DNA from: an uncultured Eubacteriales bacterium
GTDB lineage: Bacteria > Bacillota > Clostridia > Oscillospirales > Oscillospiraceae
DNA length: 31,936 nucleotides
Assembly (NCBI GenBank): GCA_900545805.1
Contig: URAL01000018.1
Coordinates: 1-31,936 of the forward strand
Reading direction: 5' to 3'
Of this stretch, positions 5,985 through 13,330 are shown piece after piece. Position 1 is the first letter of the stretch, and the number at the start of each line of letters is the position of its first letter. The position numbers were made by a program, and so were the translations under genes. A model generated the notes under the pieces. It had not been told where the DNA came from. It worked only from the letters and a program-made list of their open reading frames with translations, and did no database searches.

Positions 5985-8687
5985 ATGAATTTAAGCAGAA
6001 AATGGCTCACCGAGTTTGTTGACGGCGTTTCCGTCAGCGATATTGACGACCATGAGTTTTCCGAGGCTATGACCCTGTCCGGCTCGAAGGTCGAGACATA
6101 TGAGGATATGGGCGCGCAGATCAAAAACGTCCTCGTCGGCAAGATCCTCTCCATGGAAAAGCACCCCGATTCCGACCATATGTGGGTCTGCCAAATAGAT
6201 GTCGGTCAGGTCGAGCCCGTTCAGATAGTCACCGGCGCGTGGAACATCCATGCCGGCGACCTCATCCCTGTCGCACTGCACAATTCAATGCTGCCCGGCG
6301 GCAAAAAGATAACAAAGGGCAAGCTAAGAGGCGTGCTGTCAAACGGTATGCTGTGCTCTCTCAAGGAGCTGGAGCTCGACGAGCGCGACTTCCCCTACGG
6401 TGTCATCACCGCCGCCGCGCTTTTAAATGACTATCATCCGCTGGATAAGGATAAGCCCTCGATCCCTTCCGATATTGCGGCGGGTGACAAGGTGTTCGGA
6501 CCTGTTATAGCCGCTTCGGTCACCGCCGTTGAAAATGCGGGCGTTAATCTGTGGAAGTGCGAGCTGGATACCGGCAGCTCATGCGCTGCTGTCACAACCG
6601 GCTGTCAAAACATCCACGCCGGCGACATGGTAGCGTACAATACTAAAGCCGAGAGTATCTGCACTCTCGCTGATCTGCATGCTCAGCAGGCGGAATTCCC
6701 CCACTGCATACCCGACGGCATATTCGTCCTTCACGAGGACGGTGTAAAGCCCGGCGACGATATAAAGCCCGTTATAGGCGCAGACGATCATGTCATCGAG
6801 TTTGAGATAACGCCCAACCGTCCCGACTGTCTGTCGGTCATCGGTCTTGCGCGTGAGGCGGCGGCGACCTTCGGCAAGGAGCTGAAGTCCCATACCCCCG
6901 TCGTCAGGGGCGGAGCGGACGGCGTTCTTACCGAGCTTCTGTCGGTCGAGACCCCGGCAGCCGACCTCTGCCCGAGATATACCGCACGCATGGTGCGCAA
7001 CGTAAAGATCGCGCCCTCTCCGAAGTGGATGCGCGAGAGGCTGCGCGCAATGGGCGTAAGACCGATAAACAACATCGTCGATATCACAAACTATGTCATG
7101 ATGGAGTACGGCCAGCCGATGCACGCGTTTGACTATCGCTACGTCAAGGGCGGCAGGATCATAGTTCGCCGTGCAAATGAGGGCGAGGAGCTCACGACGC
7201 TCGACGGCAATGTCAGAAAGCTCAACCCCAACATCCTCGTAATCGCCGATGATACCCGCGCCGTCGGTCTTGCCGGCATCATGGGCGGCGAGAACAGCGA
7301 GATCGTTGACGATACGGTGGATGTTGTGTTTGAGTCTGCCAACTTCGACGGCACCTGCATCCGCAAGGGTGCTCTGTCGCTGGGTATGCGCACCGAGGCT
7401 TCGGCGAAGTTTGAAAAGGGGCTTGACCCGATGAACACCCTCCCGGCAGTTGACAGAGCCTGTGAGCTGGTCGAGCTGCTCGGCGCGGGTGAGGTCGTTG
7501 ACGGCGTTATAGATATCGTAAATTCCGTTCCCGAGCAGACGGTGCTTGCACTGCGCCCGGATAAGATAAACGCGCTTTTGGGAACCGACGTTTCCGTCGA
7601 GACGATGAAGGATATCCTGCGCAGCCTGCAATTCGGCGTTGACGGCGAGACTATAAGCGTTCCCTCATGGAGAAGCGACGTCGGCCACTACTCCGATCTT
7701 GCCGAGGAGGTCGCACGCTTCTACGGCTACAACAACATTCCCTGTACCCTGGTCTCCGGTGAGAGCACCCTCGGCGGCTACTCGGACGAGCAGCTTCTTG
7801 AGCAGCGCCTCGGCGCACTGTGCCGTGCTGCGGGCTATGACGAGATAATCACCTACTCGTTCATCTCCCCCGCCTATTACGACAAGATCCGCATGCCGGC
7901 AGACTCCCCCGAGCGCGCAAGCTTTAAGATCCTCAACCCTCTGGGCGAGGACACCTCCATCATGCGCACGACCACGCTGCCGTCCATGCTTGAGATACTC
8001 ACCCGAAACTACAACTTCCGCAACAAGGAGGTAAGGCTCTACGAGCTCGGAAGGACCTACCACCTCGGCGGCAAGGACGGCCTTGCCGTTGAGAAGAAGT
8101 ATCTCACCCTCGGAGCCTACGGCGCGAAGATCGATTTCTTCACCGTCAAGGGGCTCATCGAGGCCGTTATGAAGGATCTTCGGGCAGAGAATGTTCGCTT
8201 TGAGGCCTGCACCGATAATCCCTCGTATCACCCCGGCCGCTGCGCGGCAGTTTGGGCGGGCGATGCTTGCGTCGGTGTGTTCGGTCAGATCCATCCGCTG
8301 GCCGCAGCAAACTACGGCGTTGACACAGAGCTTTACTGCGCCGAGCTTTCTCTTGAAAAGCTGCTGGATAGCTGCGGTCCCGACCCTGTTTACACTCCGC
8401 TGCCCAAATTCCCCGCTGTCACGCGTGATATCGCCGTCGTCTGCAATAAGTCCGTTCCTGTGGCAAGGCTCATCGACTGCATCAAAAAAGCCGGCGGAAA
8501 GTATCTCAAGGACTGTACGCTGTTTGATATCTATACGGGCTCGCACATCGCAGACGGCATGAAATCCGTAGCCTTCTCGCTGACGCTCAGAGCCGACGAT
8601 CAGACCCTTACCGACGAGCACGCTGAGGAGACGATGAAGGCCGTTCTTGAAGCGCTGGAGCGTGATTTCGGCGCATTGATGCGTTAA
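5985..8687 (+). CDS. pheT: Phenylalanine--tRNA ligase beta subunit with apparent second OB-like domain
   Basis: Beta subunit of PheRS, involved in tRNA binding and editing. The protein has 900 residues, about 100 more than Bacillus PheT (804). The first tRNA-binding OB-fold domain is at residues about 41-142 (VGKILSMEKHPDSDHM, IVTGAWNIHAGD, LSNGMLCSLKEL). A second, diverged copy appears at about 165-248: VTTGCQNIHAGDMVAY parallels IVTGAWNIHAGDLIPVA, and ICTLADL...PDGIFVL parallels LCSLKEL...PYGVIT. The usual order then resumes with ITPNRPDCLS (275-284), the B3/B4 editing region, B5, the catalytic-like domain and a C-terminal anticodon-binding domain (VTRDIAVVC onward). GGGAGGAG sets the start. 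No frameshift is evident, so the extra domain seems intact. There is no clear terminator after the stop. Confidence 0.97.
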   Translation: MNLSRKWLTEFVDGVSVSDIDDHEFSEAMTLSGSKVETYEDMGAQIKNVLVGKILSMEKHPDSDHMWVCQIDVGQVEPVQIVTGAWNIHAGDLIPVALHNSMLPGGKKITKGKLRGVLSNGMLCSLKELELDERDFPYGVITAAALLNDYHPLDKDKPSIPSDIAAGDKVFGPVIAASVTAVENAGVNLWKCELDTGSSCAAVTTGCQNIHAGDMVAYNTKAESICTLADLHAQQAEFPHCIPDGIFVLHEDGVKPGDDIKPVIGADDHVIEFEITPNRPDCLSVIGLAREAAATFGKELKSHTPVVRGGADGVLTELLSVETPAADLCPRYTARMVRNVKIAPSPKWMRERLRAMGVRPINNIVDITNYVMMEYGQPMHAFDYRYVKGGRIIVRRANEGEELTTLDGNVRKLNPNILVIADDTRAVGLAGIMGGENSEIVDDTVDVVFESANFDGTCIRKGALSLGMRTEASAKFEKGLDPMNTLPAVDRACELVELLGAGEVVDGVIDIVNSVPEQTVLALRPDKINALLGTDVSVETMKDILRSLQFGVDGETISVPSWRSDVGHYSDLAEEVARFYGYNNIPCTLVSGESTLGGYSDEQLLEQRLGALCRAAGYDEIITYSFISPAYYDKIRMPADSPERASFKILNPLGEDTSIMRTTTLPSMLEILTRNYNFRNKEVRLYELGRTYHLGGKDGLAVEKKYLTLGAYGAKIDFFTVKGLIEAVMKDLRAENVRFEACTDNPSYHPGRCAAVWAGDACVGVFGQIHPLAAANYGVDTELYCAELSLEKLLDSCGPDPVYTPLPKFPAVTRDIAVVCNKSVPVARLIDCIKKAGGKYLKDCTLFDIYTGSHIADGMKSVAFSLTLRADDQTLTDEHAEETMKAVLEALERDFGALMR

Positions 8688-8734
8688 AAACGTCAAATTT
8701 CGAGCTTCGTCTGCAAGATTTCCCGCATATTTGC

Positions 8735-8763
8735 TTTACAATCGAGAATAAACTGGTTATAAT
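8735..8763 (+). promoter_or_regulatory. Promoter of ireB
   Basis: TTTACA at 8735-8740, a 17-bp spacer, and a perfect TATAAT at 8758-8763. ireB starts 37 bases later. Confidence 0.8.
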
Positions 8764-8799
8764 AGCAGCAAGATATTTTTTGACCGAGGAGTGATAATT

Positions 8800-9045
8800 A
8801 TGGAAGACATCACAAGAAAATTCGCTGTCGTTGACAGCAAGACCGAAATGCGCGAGATCCTGTCGTCCGTATACAATTCGCTTAAGGTTAAAGGCTATGA
8901 TCCTATTAACCAGCTTGTCGGGTACATTCTTTCCGAGGATCCGACATACATCACAAATTACAACAATGCAAGAAGCCTTATATGCAGGATCGACAGAGAC
9001 GAGCTCTTACATGAGCTGCTGACGGATTATCTCGGCGGCGAATGA
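8800..9045 (+). CDS. ireB: IreB family regulatory phosphoprotein (UPF0297)
   Basis: 81-residue cytosolic protein of the IreB/YrzL family. In Enterococcus, IreB is a substrate of the Ser/Thr kinase IreK and dampens cephalosporin resistance; that role is known for the family and is not shown here. The family pattern is clear: F.VVDSKTEM near the N-terminus, YNSLKVKGYDPINQLVGYILSEDPTYITNYNNAR, then the C-terminal RDELLHELLTDYL. GAGGAG ends 8 bases before the ATG at 8800. A GTG three codons upstream overlaps the ribosome site and was rejected. In many Bacillota ireB is followed by ruvX and a DUF1292 gene. Here it has its own promoter and terminator and stands alone. Confidence 0.93.
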   Translation: MEDITRKFAVVDSKTEMREILSSVYNSLKVKGYDPINQLVGYILSEDPTYITNYNNARSLICRIDRDELLHELLTDYLGGE

Positions 9046-9051
9046 TGTCTC

Positions 9052-9096
9052 AAAATGAAAAAGCCGGCGGAATATTCCACCGGCTTTTTCATTTTG
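9052..9096 (+). terminator. Terminator of ireB
   Basis: Long stem: AAAAGCCGG with CCGGCTTTT, extended outward through AATG/CATT, around a 6-nt AATATT loop. It begins 6 bases after the stop codon. Confidence 0.88.
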
Positions 9097-9245
9097 TTGC
9101 CTTTACGTTACAGCCTTGTGCTTTGAATATAAAGCATTCGCCTCTTATGTTGCTGCATTATCGTGCTGTTTTTTATACGAATTCAAAGCTTTGCGAGTAT
9201 TTTTGGACTATATTGGTCAAATAACTGTTTTTGGCTTTTATTGCC
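9097..9245. other. Intergenic stretch, no gene seen
   Basis: AT-rich spacer between the ireB terminator and the next promoter. Short open frames here lack ribosome sites and recognisable products, so no gene or conserved structure is called. Confidence 0.5.
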
Positions 9246-9274
9246 TTGATTTTCGGGTTTTCCGCAGTTATAAT
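9246..9274 (+). promoter_or_regulatory. Promoter of the SCP2-like gene
   Basis: TTGATT at 9246-9251, a 17-bp spacer and a perfect TATAAT at 9269-9274. The ATG at 9331 follows a leader of about 50 bases. Confidence 0.78.
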
Positions 9275-9330
9275 GTGAAAGCTTTTTATGCGTGCGCAAA
9301 GCAGCACACAACACTTTAGGAGGAATAATC

Positions 9331-9738
9331 ATGGCAAAAGCTCTTAACGAGGAATGGTTCGAGAAACTGCGCGCAGACGTTCTGCCCAAGTTCTCTGAGA
9401 AGAAACCCGGAAAGCTCAACACCTATACTTACACCGAGGTATGGACCGACAATCCCGACGGCAGTACTTTCTGGTTCTATGTTGACGTTCAGGATAATGT
9501 CTGTGTCGATTACAAGTTCGGCTACGGCGAGGACACCGCTCCCGATGCAAGCTTCACCGTCATAGGGCCTTACGAGAACTTCGCAAAGGTCATCACCGGC
9601 GAATGGGATTCCAAGACCCCTCTCGTCAAGGGCAAGTTCAAGCTCAAAGGTAACCTGCTGGCTGCAGTAGCTCACCTTGGCGTATATCAGAGCCTCATTG
9701 ACTCCAAGAAGGCAGTCAACTGGGACTACGGCGTCTGA
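9331..9738 (+). CDS. SCP2 sterol-binding-like domain protein
   Basis: 135 residues, a single domain with an SCP2/sterol-carrier-like pattern: a sheet-forming N-terminal half (TYTYTEVWTDN, TFWFYVDVQD, VDYKFGYGED) and the typical C-terminal segment ITGEWDSKTPLVKGKFKLKG followed by a helix LLAAVAHLGVYQSLIDS. SCP2 domains hold lipids or other hydrophobic ligands; the ligand here is unknown. There is no signal peptide, so it is cytosolic. Start: AGGAGG with an 8-base gap to the ATG at 9331; an in-frame start at 9292 has no ribosome site. It has its own promoter and terminator and is convergent with two small related genes. The SCP2 assignment is from pattern only and not from a profile search. Confidence 0.8.
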   Translation: MAKALNEEWFEKLRADVLPKFSEKKPGKLNTYTYTEVWTDNPDGSTFWFYVDVQDNVCVDYKFGYGEDTAPDASFTVIGPYENFAKVITGEWDSKTPLVKGKFKLKGNLLAAVAHLGVYQSLIDSKKAVNWDYGV

Positions 9739-9743
9739 TAGTA

Positions 9744-9785
9744 AAATAAGAAAGCTCCGACCGGTTGGTCGGAGCTTTCTTATTT
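9744..9785. terminator. Bidirectional terminator, perfect 19-bp stem
   Basis: 9744-9762 pairs perfectly with 9767-9785 around a GGTT loop, with A/T-rich flanks on both sides. It overlaps the stop codon of the convergent minus-strand gene at 9780-9782, so it serves both genes. Confidence 0.92.
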
Positions 9786-9989
9786 AGCCTTTATCGCGGC
9801 TTCTATCGCCGCTGCCTTGTCGGCCGGAACAAGACCCTTGCTTGTGATCAGATCGAATATCTCGCCGCAGGTTTTTTTATAGAACAGCTTGATTGGGTAC
9901 TTCAGCAGATTTGGGGCATACTGCTCACAGAGTTCGCGGCCGCCGTTGACTTCAAAGAAATCCTTAACTGTCATGCTCTTAAAATCCAT
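9780..9989 (-). CDS. Small helical protein A, unknown (paralogue of 10061-10294)
   Basis: 69 residues, family not recognised. Order: T-V-K-D-F-F-E near residue 7, GGRELCEQYAPNLLKYPIKLFYKK in the middle, then LITSKGL and a C-terminal helix AAAIEAAIKAK. It resembles the neighbouring 77-residue protein in sequence and layout ([TV].K.F.E..G..L...: F.KK; SKG; A..A.I), so the two are probably an old duplication. No signal peptide or membrane segment is seen. AAGGAGGG lies 5 bases before the ATG, a strong site. The next gene upstream ends in its own terminator, so this gene probably relies on readthrough or on a promoter I could not identify. Codon use matches the chromosome. Confidence 0.75.
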   Translation of the reverse strand: MDFKSMTVKDFFEVNGGRELCEQYAPNLLKYPIKLFYKKTCGEIFDLITSKGLVPADKAAAIEAAIKAK

Positions 9990-10015
9990 AGTCTCCCTCC
10001 TTGATCACATTGCTT

Positions 10016-10047
10016 TTAAAAAAGCCCTGCCTGATGGGCAGGACTTT
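10016..10047 (-). terminator. Terminator of small protein B
   Basis: On the minus strand CCTGCC pairs with GGCAGG around a short CATC-type loop, with AAAG/CTTT extension and a T-run at 10016-10021. Confidence 0.82.
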
Positions 10048-10060
10048 ATCGAATATTTAA

Positions 10061-10294
10061 TTATTTGTCGCCGTACAGCTCATTGAACTTTGCAATGAGT
10101 GCGTCGGCCGCTGCCTGATCGCAGTAGCCCTTGCTGAGAACATAGCCAACAACATCCTTCGCCTGTTTCTTATGGAAAGGAACATAGGCAATGCTGGGCA
10201 TCTTTCCGATGACGGGAATGAACTCCTTGAAGAGCGCTTTTCCGTTATAGTCTTCCAAAAACTGCTTTCCGGTTACTTCATCAAATTTAGGCAT
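10061..10294 (-). CDS. Small helical protein B, unknown (paralogue of 9780-9989)
   Basis: 77 residues, family not recognised. It shares with protein A the opening [V/M]T.K.F.E...G..L, a central hydrophobic and basic stretch (FIPVIGKMPSIAYVPFHKKQ), then VLSKGY and a closing helix (AAADALIAKFNELY). No signal or transmembrane segment is evident. AAGGAGA lies about 7 bases before the ATG. It has its own promoter at 10356-10385 and terminator at 10016-10047, so it is a separate unit from protein A. Its position beside an SCP2-like gene is suggestive only. Functions such as a peptide-binding or regulatory helix bundle are possible, but nothing supports one. Confidence 0.75.
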   Translation of the reverse strand: MPKFDEVTGKQFLEDYNGKALFKEFIPVIGKMPSIAYVPFHKKQAKDVVGYVLSKGYCDQAAADALIAKFNELYGDK

Positions 10295-10355
10295 GATAAT
10301 TCTCCTTTATTAATTATACGCGGGCCTTCCCTGTGTCCGCCTTGTTGGTATGACC

Positions 10356-10385
10356 ATGTTACAACATTTATGACTTATTTGTCAA
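10356..10385 (-). promoter_or_regulatory. Promoter of small protein B
   Basis: On the minus strand TTGACA (10380-10385), an 18-bp spacer and TAACAT (10356-10361). The -10 overlaps a small palindrome, ATGTT-AC-AACAT (10356-10367), a possible operator. Confidence 0.65.
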
Positions 10386-10449
10386 TACCGTGACGCTCTC
10401 TATGAGCAAATTCGACATTTTGAACAAATTGGAGCTTAAATTTTCTCAA

Positions 10450-11037
10450 CTATTTTTTTGCATGGAAGTCGCCCTCTGTTCCGCTAATGAGCCTTTTGAT
10501 ATTGACACGGTGCATAAAAACGACAAGCAGAGCGGAAAAAATGCACATATAAAGCATTGGTTTTTCAGCATTTGTAAGAGCCGCTGCGCACGGCAACGAA
10601 ACTGCGGCGCACATCGAGCCCAGCGATACCTTGCGCGTGGACAGACTCACGGCAAAAAACACCGCCATGATAATGGCAAATTCCCAGAGCCCCGTCATCA
10701 GCCCCAAGGCCGCACCGACTGATACGCCCTTTCCGCCGCTAAAGGAGAAATACACCGGAAAGCAGTGACCGAATATACAGGCAGCTCCGGCAAGTGCCTC
10801 ACCGACAGTGCCGCCGAGGTATGAGCCTATGAGCATGGCGGCTACCGCTTTTACGGCGTCCAGGGCGAAGGTCGCGAGCCCGGCCTTCATTCCGTAAACT
10901 CGCGCCATATTCGTTGCCCCTGCATTGCCGCTGCCTTTTTTGCGCACATCTGCGCCATACACGCGCTTTGACAGTGGAATTGACGCGCAAAACGAGCCCA
11001 ACAGATAGGCAATCAATACAATGATAATATATTTCAT
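10450..11037 (-). CDS. plsY: Glycerol-3-phosphate acyltransferase PlsY
   Basis: Transfers the acyl group of acyl-phosphate to glycerol-3-phosphate, the first step of phospholipid synthesis in most Bacillota, in the cytoplasmic membrane. The 195-residue protein is hydrophobic with several membrane segments. It carries the three PlsY motifs: GSGNAGATN at 35-43, GHCFP at 90-94 and GGKGV at 101-105. AGGAGA lies 7 bases before the ATG and a promoter is at 11072-11099. It is monocistronic here. Downstream there is no strong terminator, only a weak A/T palindrome near 10430. Length and motifs are standard. Confidence 0.97.
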   Translation of the reverse strand: MKYIIIVLIAYLLGSFCASIPLSKRVYGADVRKKGSGNAGATNMARVYGMKAGLATFALDAVKAVAAMLIGSYLGGTVGEALAGAACIFGHCFPVYFSFSGGKGVSVGAALGLMTGLWEFAIIMAVFFAVSLSTRKVSLGSMCAAVSLPCAAALTNAEKPMLYMCIFSALLVVFMHRVNIKRLISGTEGDFHAKK

Positions 11038-11071
11038 AGCAGGCTCTCCTATGATTCAAAATTTTAAATAC

Positions 11072-11099
11072 ATTATATCAATAATTTGAAGTATTTCAA
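11072..11099 (-). promoter_or_regulatory. Promoter of plsY
   Basis: Minus strand TTGAAA (11094-11099), a 16-bp spacer and a perfect TATAAT (11072-11077). Confidence 0.78.
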
Positions 11100-11104
11100 T
11101 AGTA

Positions 11105-11133
11105 AAAATGCACAGTACAATACTGTGCATTTT
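11105..11133 (-). terminator. Terminator of the HMA-SafE operon
   Basis: Perfect 13-bp stem (11105-11117 with 11121-11133), a CAA/TTG loop, and T5 on the minus strand just after the HMA-SafE stop. Confidence 0.88.
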
Positions 11134-11142
11134 GTCGATATC

Positions 11143-12102
11143 TTATAACAGGCCGGATATTTTCAATCCGCCCAGGAGCATTTTTATGCCGAAGGCCGTA
11201 ACAAGGACGGCACTGAGCTTTACCATGTATTTCATGTACCTGCGAGGTATAAGCGAGCCTAGAGAACCGAAAAGCAGCATCAGCGGCACCGTTCCGAGCG
11301 CAAATGCAAGCATTACGAGCGCTCCCCTTCCGGCGCTTCCTCCGGACATTGCAAACAGCCACATAGCGTACATGGAGCCGCAAGGCATTATACCCGTCAG
11401 AAGTCCCACAATAAGAGGCCGCGCCGCAAATCGTCGGCAAGCACCGTTGGTCACAGAGCAATATGAGCTTTGCTGCGGCACGATCGATCGCAAGCCGGGC
11501 AGCAGCCCCCACATATTTATGCCGATGAGTGCAACGAGTATGCCTATCATCGTGAATGCAATGCTTTTGGTCTGCATCGTGTAGCTTATGGCCATACCGA
11601 GAGCACCGAAAACGGCACCGATGACGGTATAGGAGGCAAGCCTGCCCGCGTTGTAGCAGGCGGCGGCTCTCACGGGAGATGCGGCAGCTCCCGTCTGGCC
11701 GAGCATTATGCCGCCGCACATGGCGATACAGTGTGTGCCGGTGAGCAGCCCTATAAGAAATATGTAGCCGAGCGGCGCTCCCTCATAGGCCTCAGGGACG
11801 ACATTGAGCTTCAGATCCATGAGCAGCCACACGAGAAAAGCAGTGAATACAGCGCATATTATGTCAACCAAATATTCGATCCTGCCTTTTTCACCCGTTT
11901 CATATCCGGCGTTTTCGATGCTGTGAGAAAGCGTCGACTCATCGCATATATCGGGGTCGTATGTGACGTAGGCACAGCCTTTAAAATAGCTCGCCTTTGC
12001 GCTTACTACTCCGCGAACGGACATAAGTGCCGCCTCGACGGCATCCGTGCAGGCGCGGCAGATCATACCACGTATTTTAATTTCCGTTTCGCAGGTTTTC
12101 AT
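11143..12102 (-). CDS. HMA domain fused to SafE/UreH_2-type membrane protein
   Basis: 319 residues in two parts. Residues 1-70 are a heavy-metal-associated (HMA) domain with metal-binding C15-x2-C18 (MICRAC). Residues 75-319 form about 6-7 membrane segments of the sulfite exporter TauE/SafE-like (UreH_2, cytochrome c biogenesis type) family. They contain H124-C125 and C129 in a GTHCIAMCGG motif and P240-C241-G in a second repeat. These paired His/Cys motifs are typical of the family and could pass metal or thiols across the membrane; this is inference. The start overlaps the stop of the upstream P-type-ATPase-like gene by 4 bases, so translation is coupled. It ends at a strong terminator. Proteins of this type often accompany copper ATPases. 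Substrate unknown. Confidence 0.85.
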   Translation of the reverse strand: MKTCETEIKIRGMICRACTDAVEAALMSVRGVVSAKASYFKGCAYVTYDPDICDESTLSHSIENAGYETGEKGRIEYLVDIICAVFTAFLVWLLMDLKLNVVPEAYEGAPLGYIFLIGLLTGTHCIAMCGGIMLGQTGAAASPVRAAACYNAGRLASYTVIGAVFGALGMAISYTMQTKSIAFTMIGILVALIGINMWGLLPGLRSIVPQQSSYCSVTNGACRRFAARPLIVGLLTGIMPCGSMYAMWLFAMSGGSAGRGALVMLAFALGTVPLMLLFGSLGSLIPRRYMKYMVKLSAVLVTAFGIKMLLGGLKISGLL

Positions 12103-13259
12103 TTTTTGCCGTCCTTTCCGCCAAAAAGCAGGGCAAACACCGCCGTCATGCCGAGCGCCGCCGCAATGTATGACGCCGTGCGCGGAAGCTCCGCTTGACC
12201 GAGCGCGGATATTTTTCCATGCAGCACAGTATCCCTGCCGCTTCGCACAACGCGTAGGTGAACCTCGCCCGCACGGTCGAGCGAGCCGCAGAGCACGGTA
12301 TCGCCCATGCGCTTTTCGATAAGCTCCTCGCCGCCCGTTATTGCGGACTCATCGACCGTACATTCGCCGAAAACGATCTGCCCGTCGGCGGCTATGCGCT
12401 CGCCGGGCAAAACGCTGATAATGTCGCCCGTGCGCAGCTCGTCAACACTCTTTTCCGATGCTTCGCCGTTTTGAAAAACATGCACAGTCTTCGGCTGCAT
12501 ATGCGATAGCCTGCGCGCCGAGGCTCCGAGAGCATAAACAGCGCGCCGCTCGGCATAGCGGCTTAAAAGCAGCAGCACCGTCGTCGCCGTGAGCAGTAAA
12601 TAATTCGTTATGTCAACCGCGCACAGGACATACAGCACCGTCAGGATAACTGCCGCGGCGATATCGGGGCTGAGCACCCTTTTCTTTATCGCACGGGCGG
12701 ATGCGCGGTAAAAATACGCACCGGCCAAAAGCGTAAGCGCGCCGAAAATGAGTCTCGCGGCGGCTGATATATCCCAAAGCTGCGGCAGCGAAAAAAAGAT
12801 CGCCGCAAAAACGCCGCGCAGAAACGCGCTTTGCTTCACCGCTCCGCCGCCTTCTTCGTCGTGTCTCTCTATCGTCACCTCGGCAGGCATGCCGATAACA
12901 CAAGCTATATGCTCCTCATCTGCTCCCACAGGCCAAAGCTGAGCTTTTACAGCATCGCTTTTCTCATCGCGCTCAAAGCTTGCAACGCAATCCAGCGTAT
13001 CCAGCGCCGCCTCGGCTGCGGCGAGATCCTCGCATTTTACGAGCGCAGTCTCGGTCGGAACTCCGAATCCCGCTTTTTTCACGCATTTAACAATGCCTGA
13101 AAGGTCGGTCTTATCCTCGTCATACCGTATCTCCGCCCTGCCCGAGGCATAGCTCACCTGCACAGCTTCAACGCCAAGGCACTCGGCAAGGGCGCGGCGC
13201 ACCCTTCCTACGCAGGCGGCGCAGTCGATATCACTTATTTTCAGCTTTACTTCAGCCAT
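12099..13259 (-). CDS. P1B-type ATPase-like protein lacking the catalytic half (pseudo-ATPase)
   Basis: 386 residues resembling the first half of a metal P1B-ATPase. An N-terminal HMA domain has C13-x2-C16 (IDCAAC); a degenerate HMA-like stretch without CxxC follows (70-135). Four membrane segments follow (about 146-163, 166-188, 198-214, 218-233), then the actuator domain (VDELRTGDIISVLPGERIAADG at 272-293) and one final membrane segment (362-380). The protein then stops. There is no CPC/SPC membrane motif, no DKTGT phosphorylation site and no ATP-binding domain. The actuator TGE motif reads T308-G309-G310-E311, so the catalytic Glu position is Gly. No frameshifted catalytic remnant was seen downstream; the next gene starts within the stop codon. 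It has its own promoter with a palindromic operator and no clear ribosome site. Transport by ATP hydrolysis appears impossible alone; metal binding or scaffolding is possible. Confidence 0.88.
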   Translation of the reverse strand: MAEVKLKISDIDCAACVGRVRRALAECLGVEAVQVSYASGRAEIRYDEDKTDLSGIVKCVKKAGFGVPTETALVKCEDLAAAEAALDTLDCVASFERDEKSDAVKAQLWPVGADEEHIACVIGMPAEVTIERHDEEGGGAVKQSAFLRGVFAAIFFSLPQLWDISAAARLIFGALTLLAGAYFYRASARAIKKRVLSPDIAAAVILTVLYVLCAVDITNYLLLTATTVLLLLSRYAERRAVYALGASARRLSHMQPKTVHVFQNGEASEKSVDELRTGDIISVLPGERIAADGQIVFGECTVDESAITGGEELIEKRMGDTVLCGSLDRAGEVHLRVVRSGRDTVLHGKISALGQAELPRTASYIAAALGMTAVFALLFGGKDGKK

Positions 13260-13278
13260 GGCACACGACCCGTTTTAT

Positions 13279-13292
13279 TTACCACTTGGTAA
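13279..13292. promoter_or_regulatory. Candidate operator palindrome of the pseudo-ATPase operon
   Basis: Perfect TTACCA-CT-TGGTAA, lying just downstream of the -10 box and over the predicted start of transcription. The position suits a repressor. No matching regulator gene is in the window. Confidence 0.6.
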
Positions 13293-13296
13293 GATT

Positions 13297-13325
13297 AATA
13301 TAGCACCTATCACTCTGTTCGTCAA
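13297..13325 (-). promoter_or_regulatory. Promoter of the pseudo-ATPase/HMA-SafE operon
   Basis: Minus strand TTGACG (13320-13325), a 17-bp spacer and TATATT (13297-13302). The leader is about 30 bases. Confidence 0.75.
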
Positions 13326-13330
13326 GCTTT

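Noticed and set aside
5069..6154. Long open frame antisense to pheS and the start of pheT
   Set aside because: Antisense shadow of two well-supported genes.
9042..9319. Short open frames between ireB and the SCP2-like gene
   Set aside because: No ribosome sites, no recognisable product; the first overlaps the terminator.
10390..10722. Plus-strand open frame over plsY
   Set aside because: Shadow of plsY; no ribosome site.
12099..13259. Pseudogene or frameshift explanation for the short P-type ATPase
   Set aside because: The next gene starts within the stop codon, no catalytic-domain sequence was seen in the other frames nearby, and promoter and terminator are intact. This does not exclude an old deletion.
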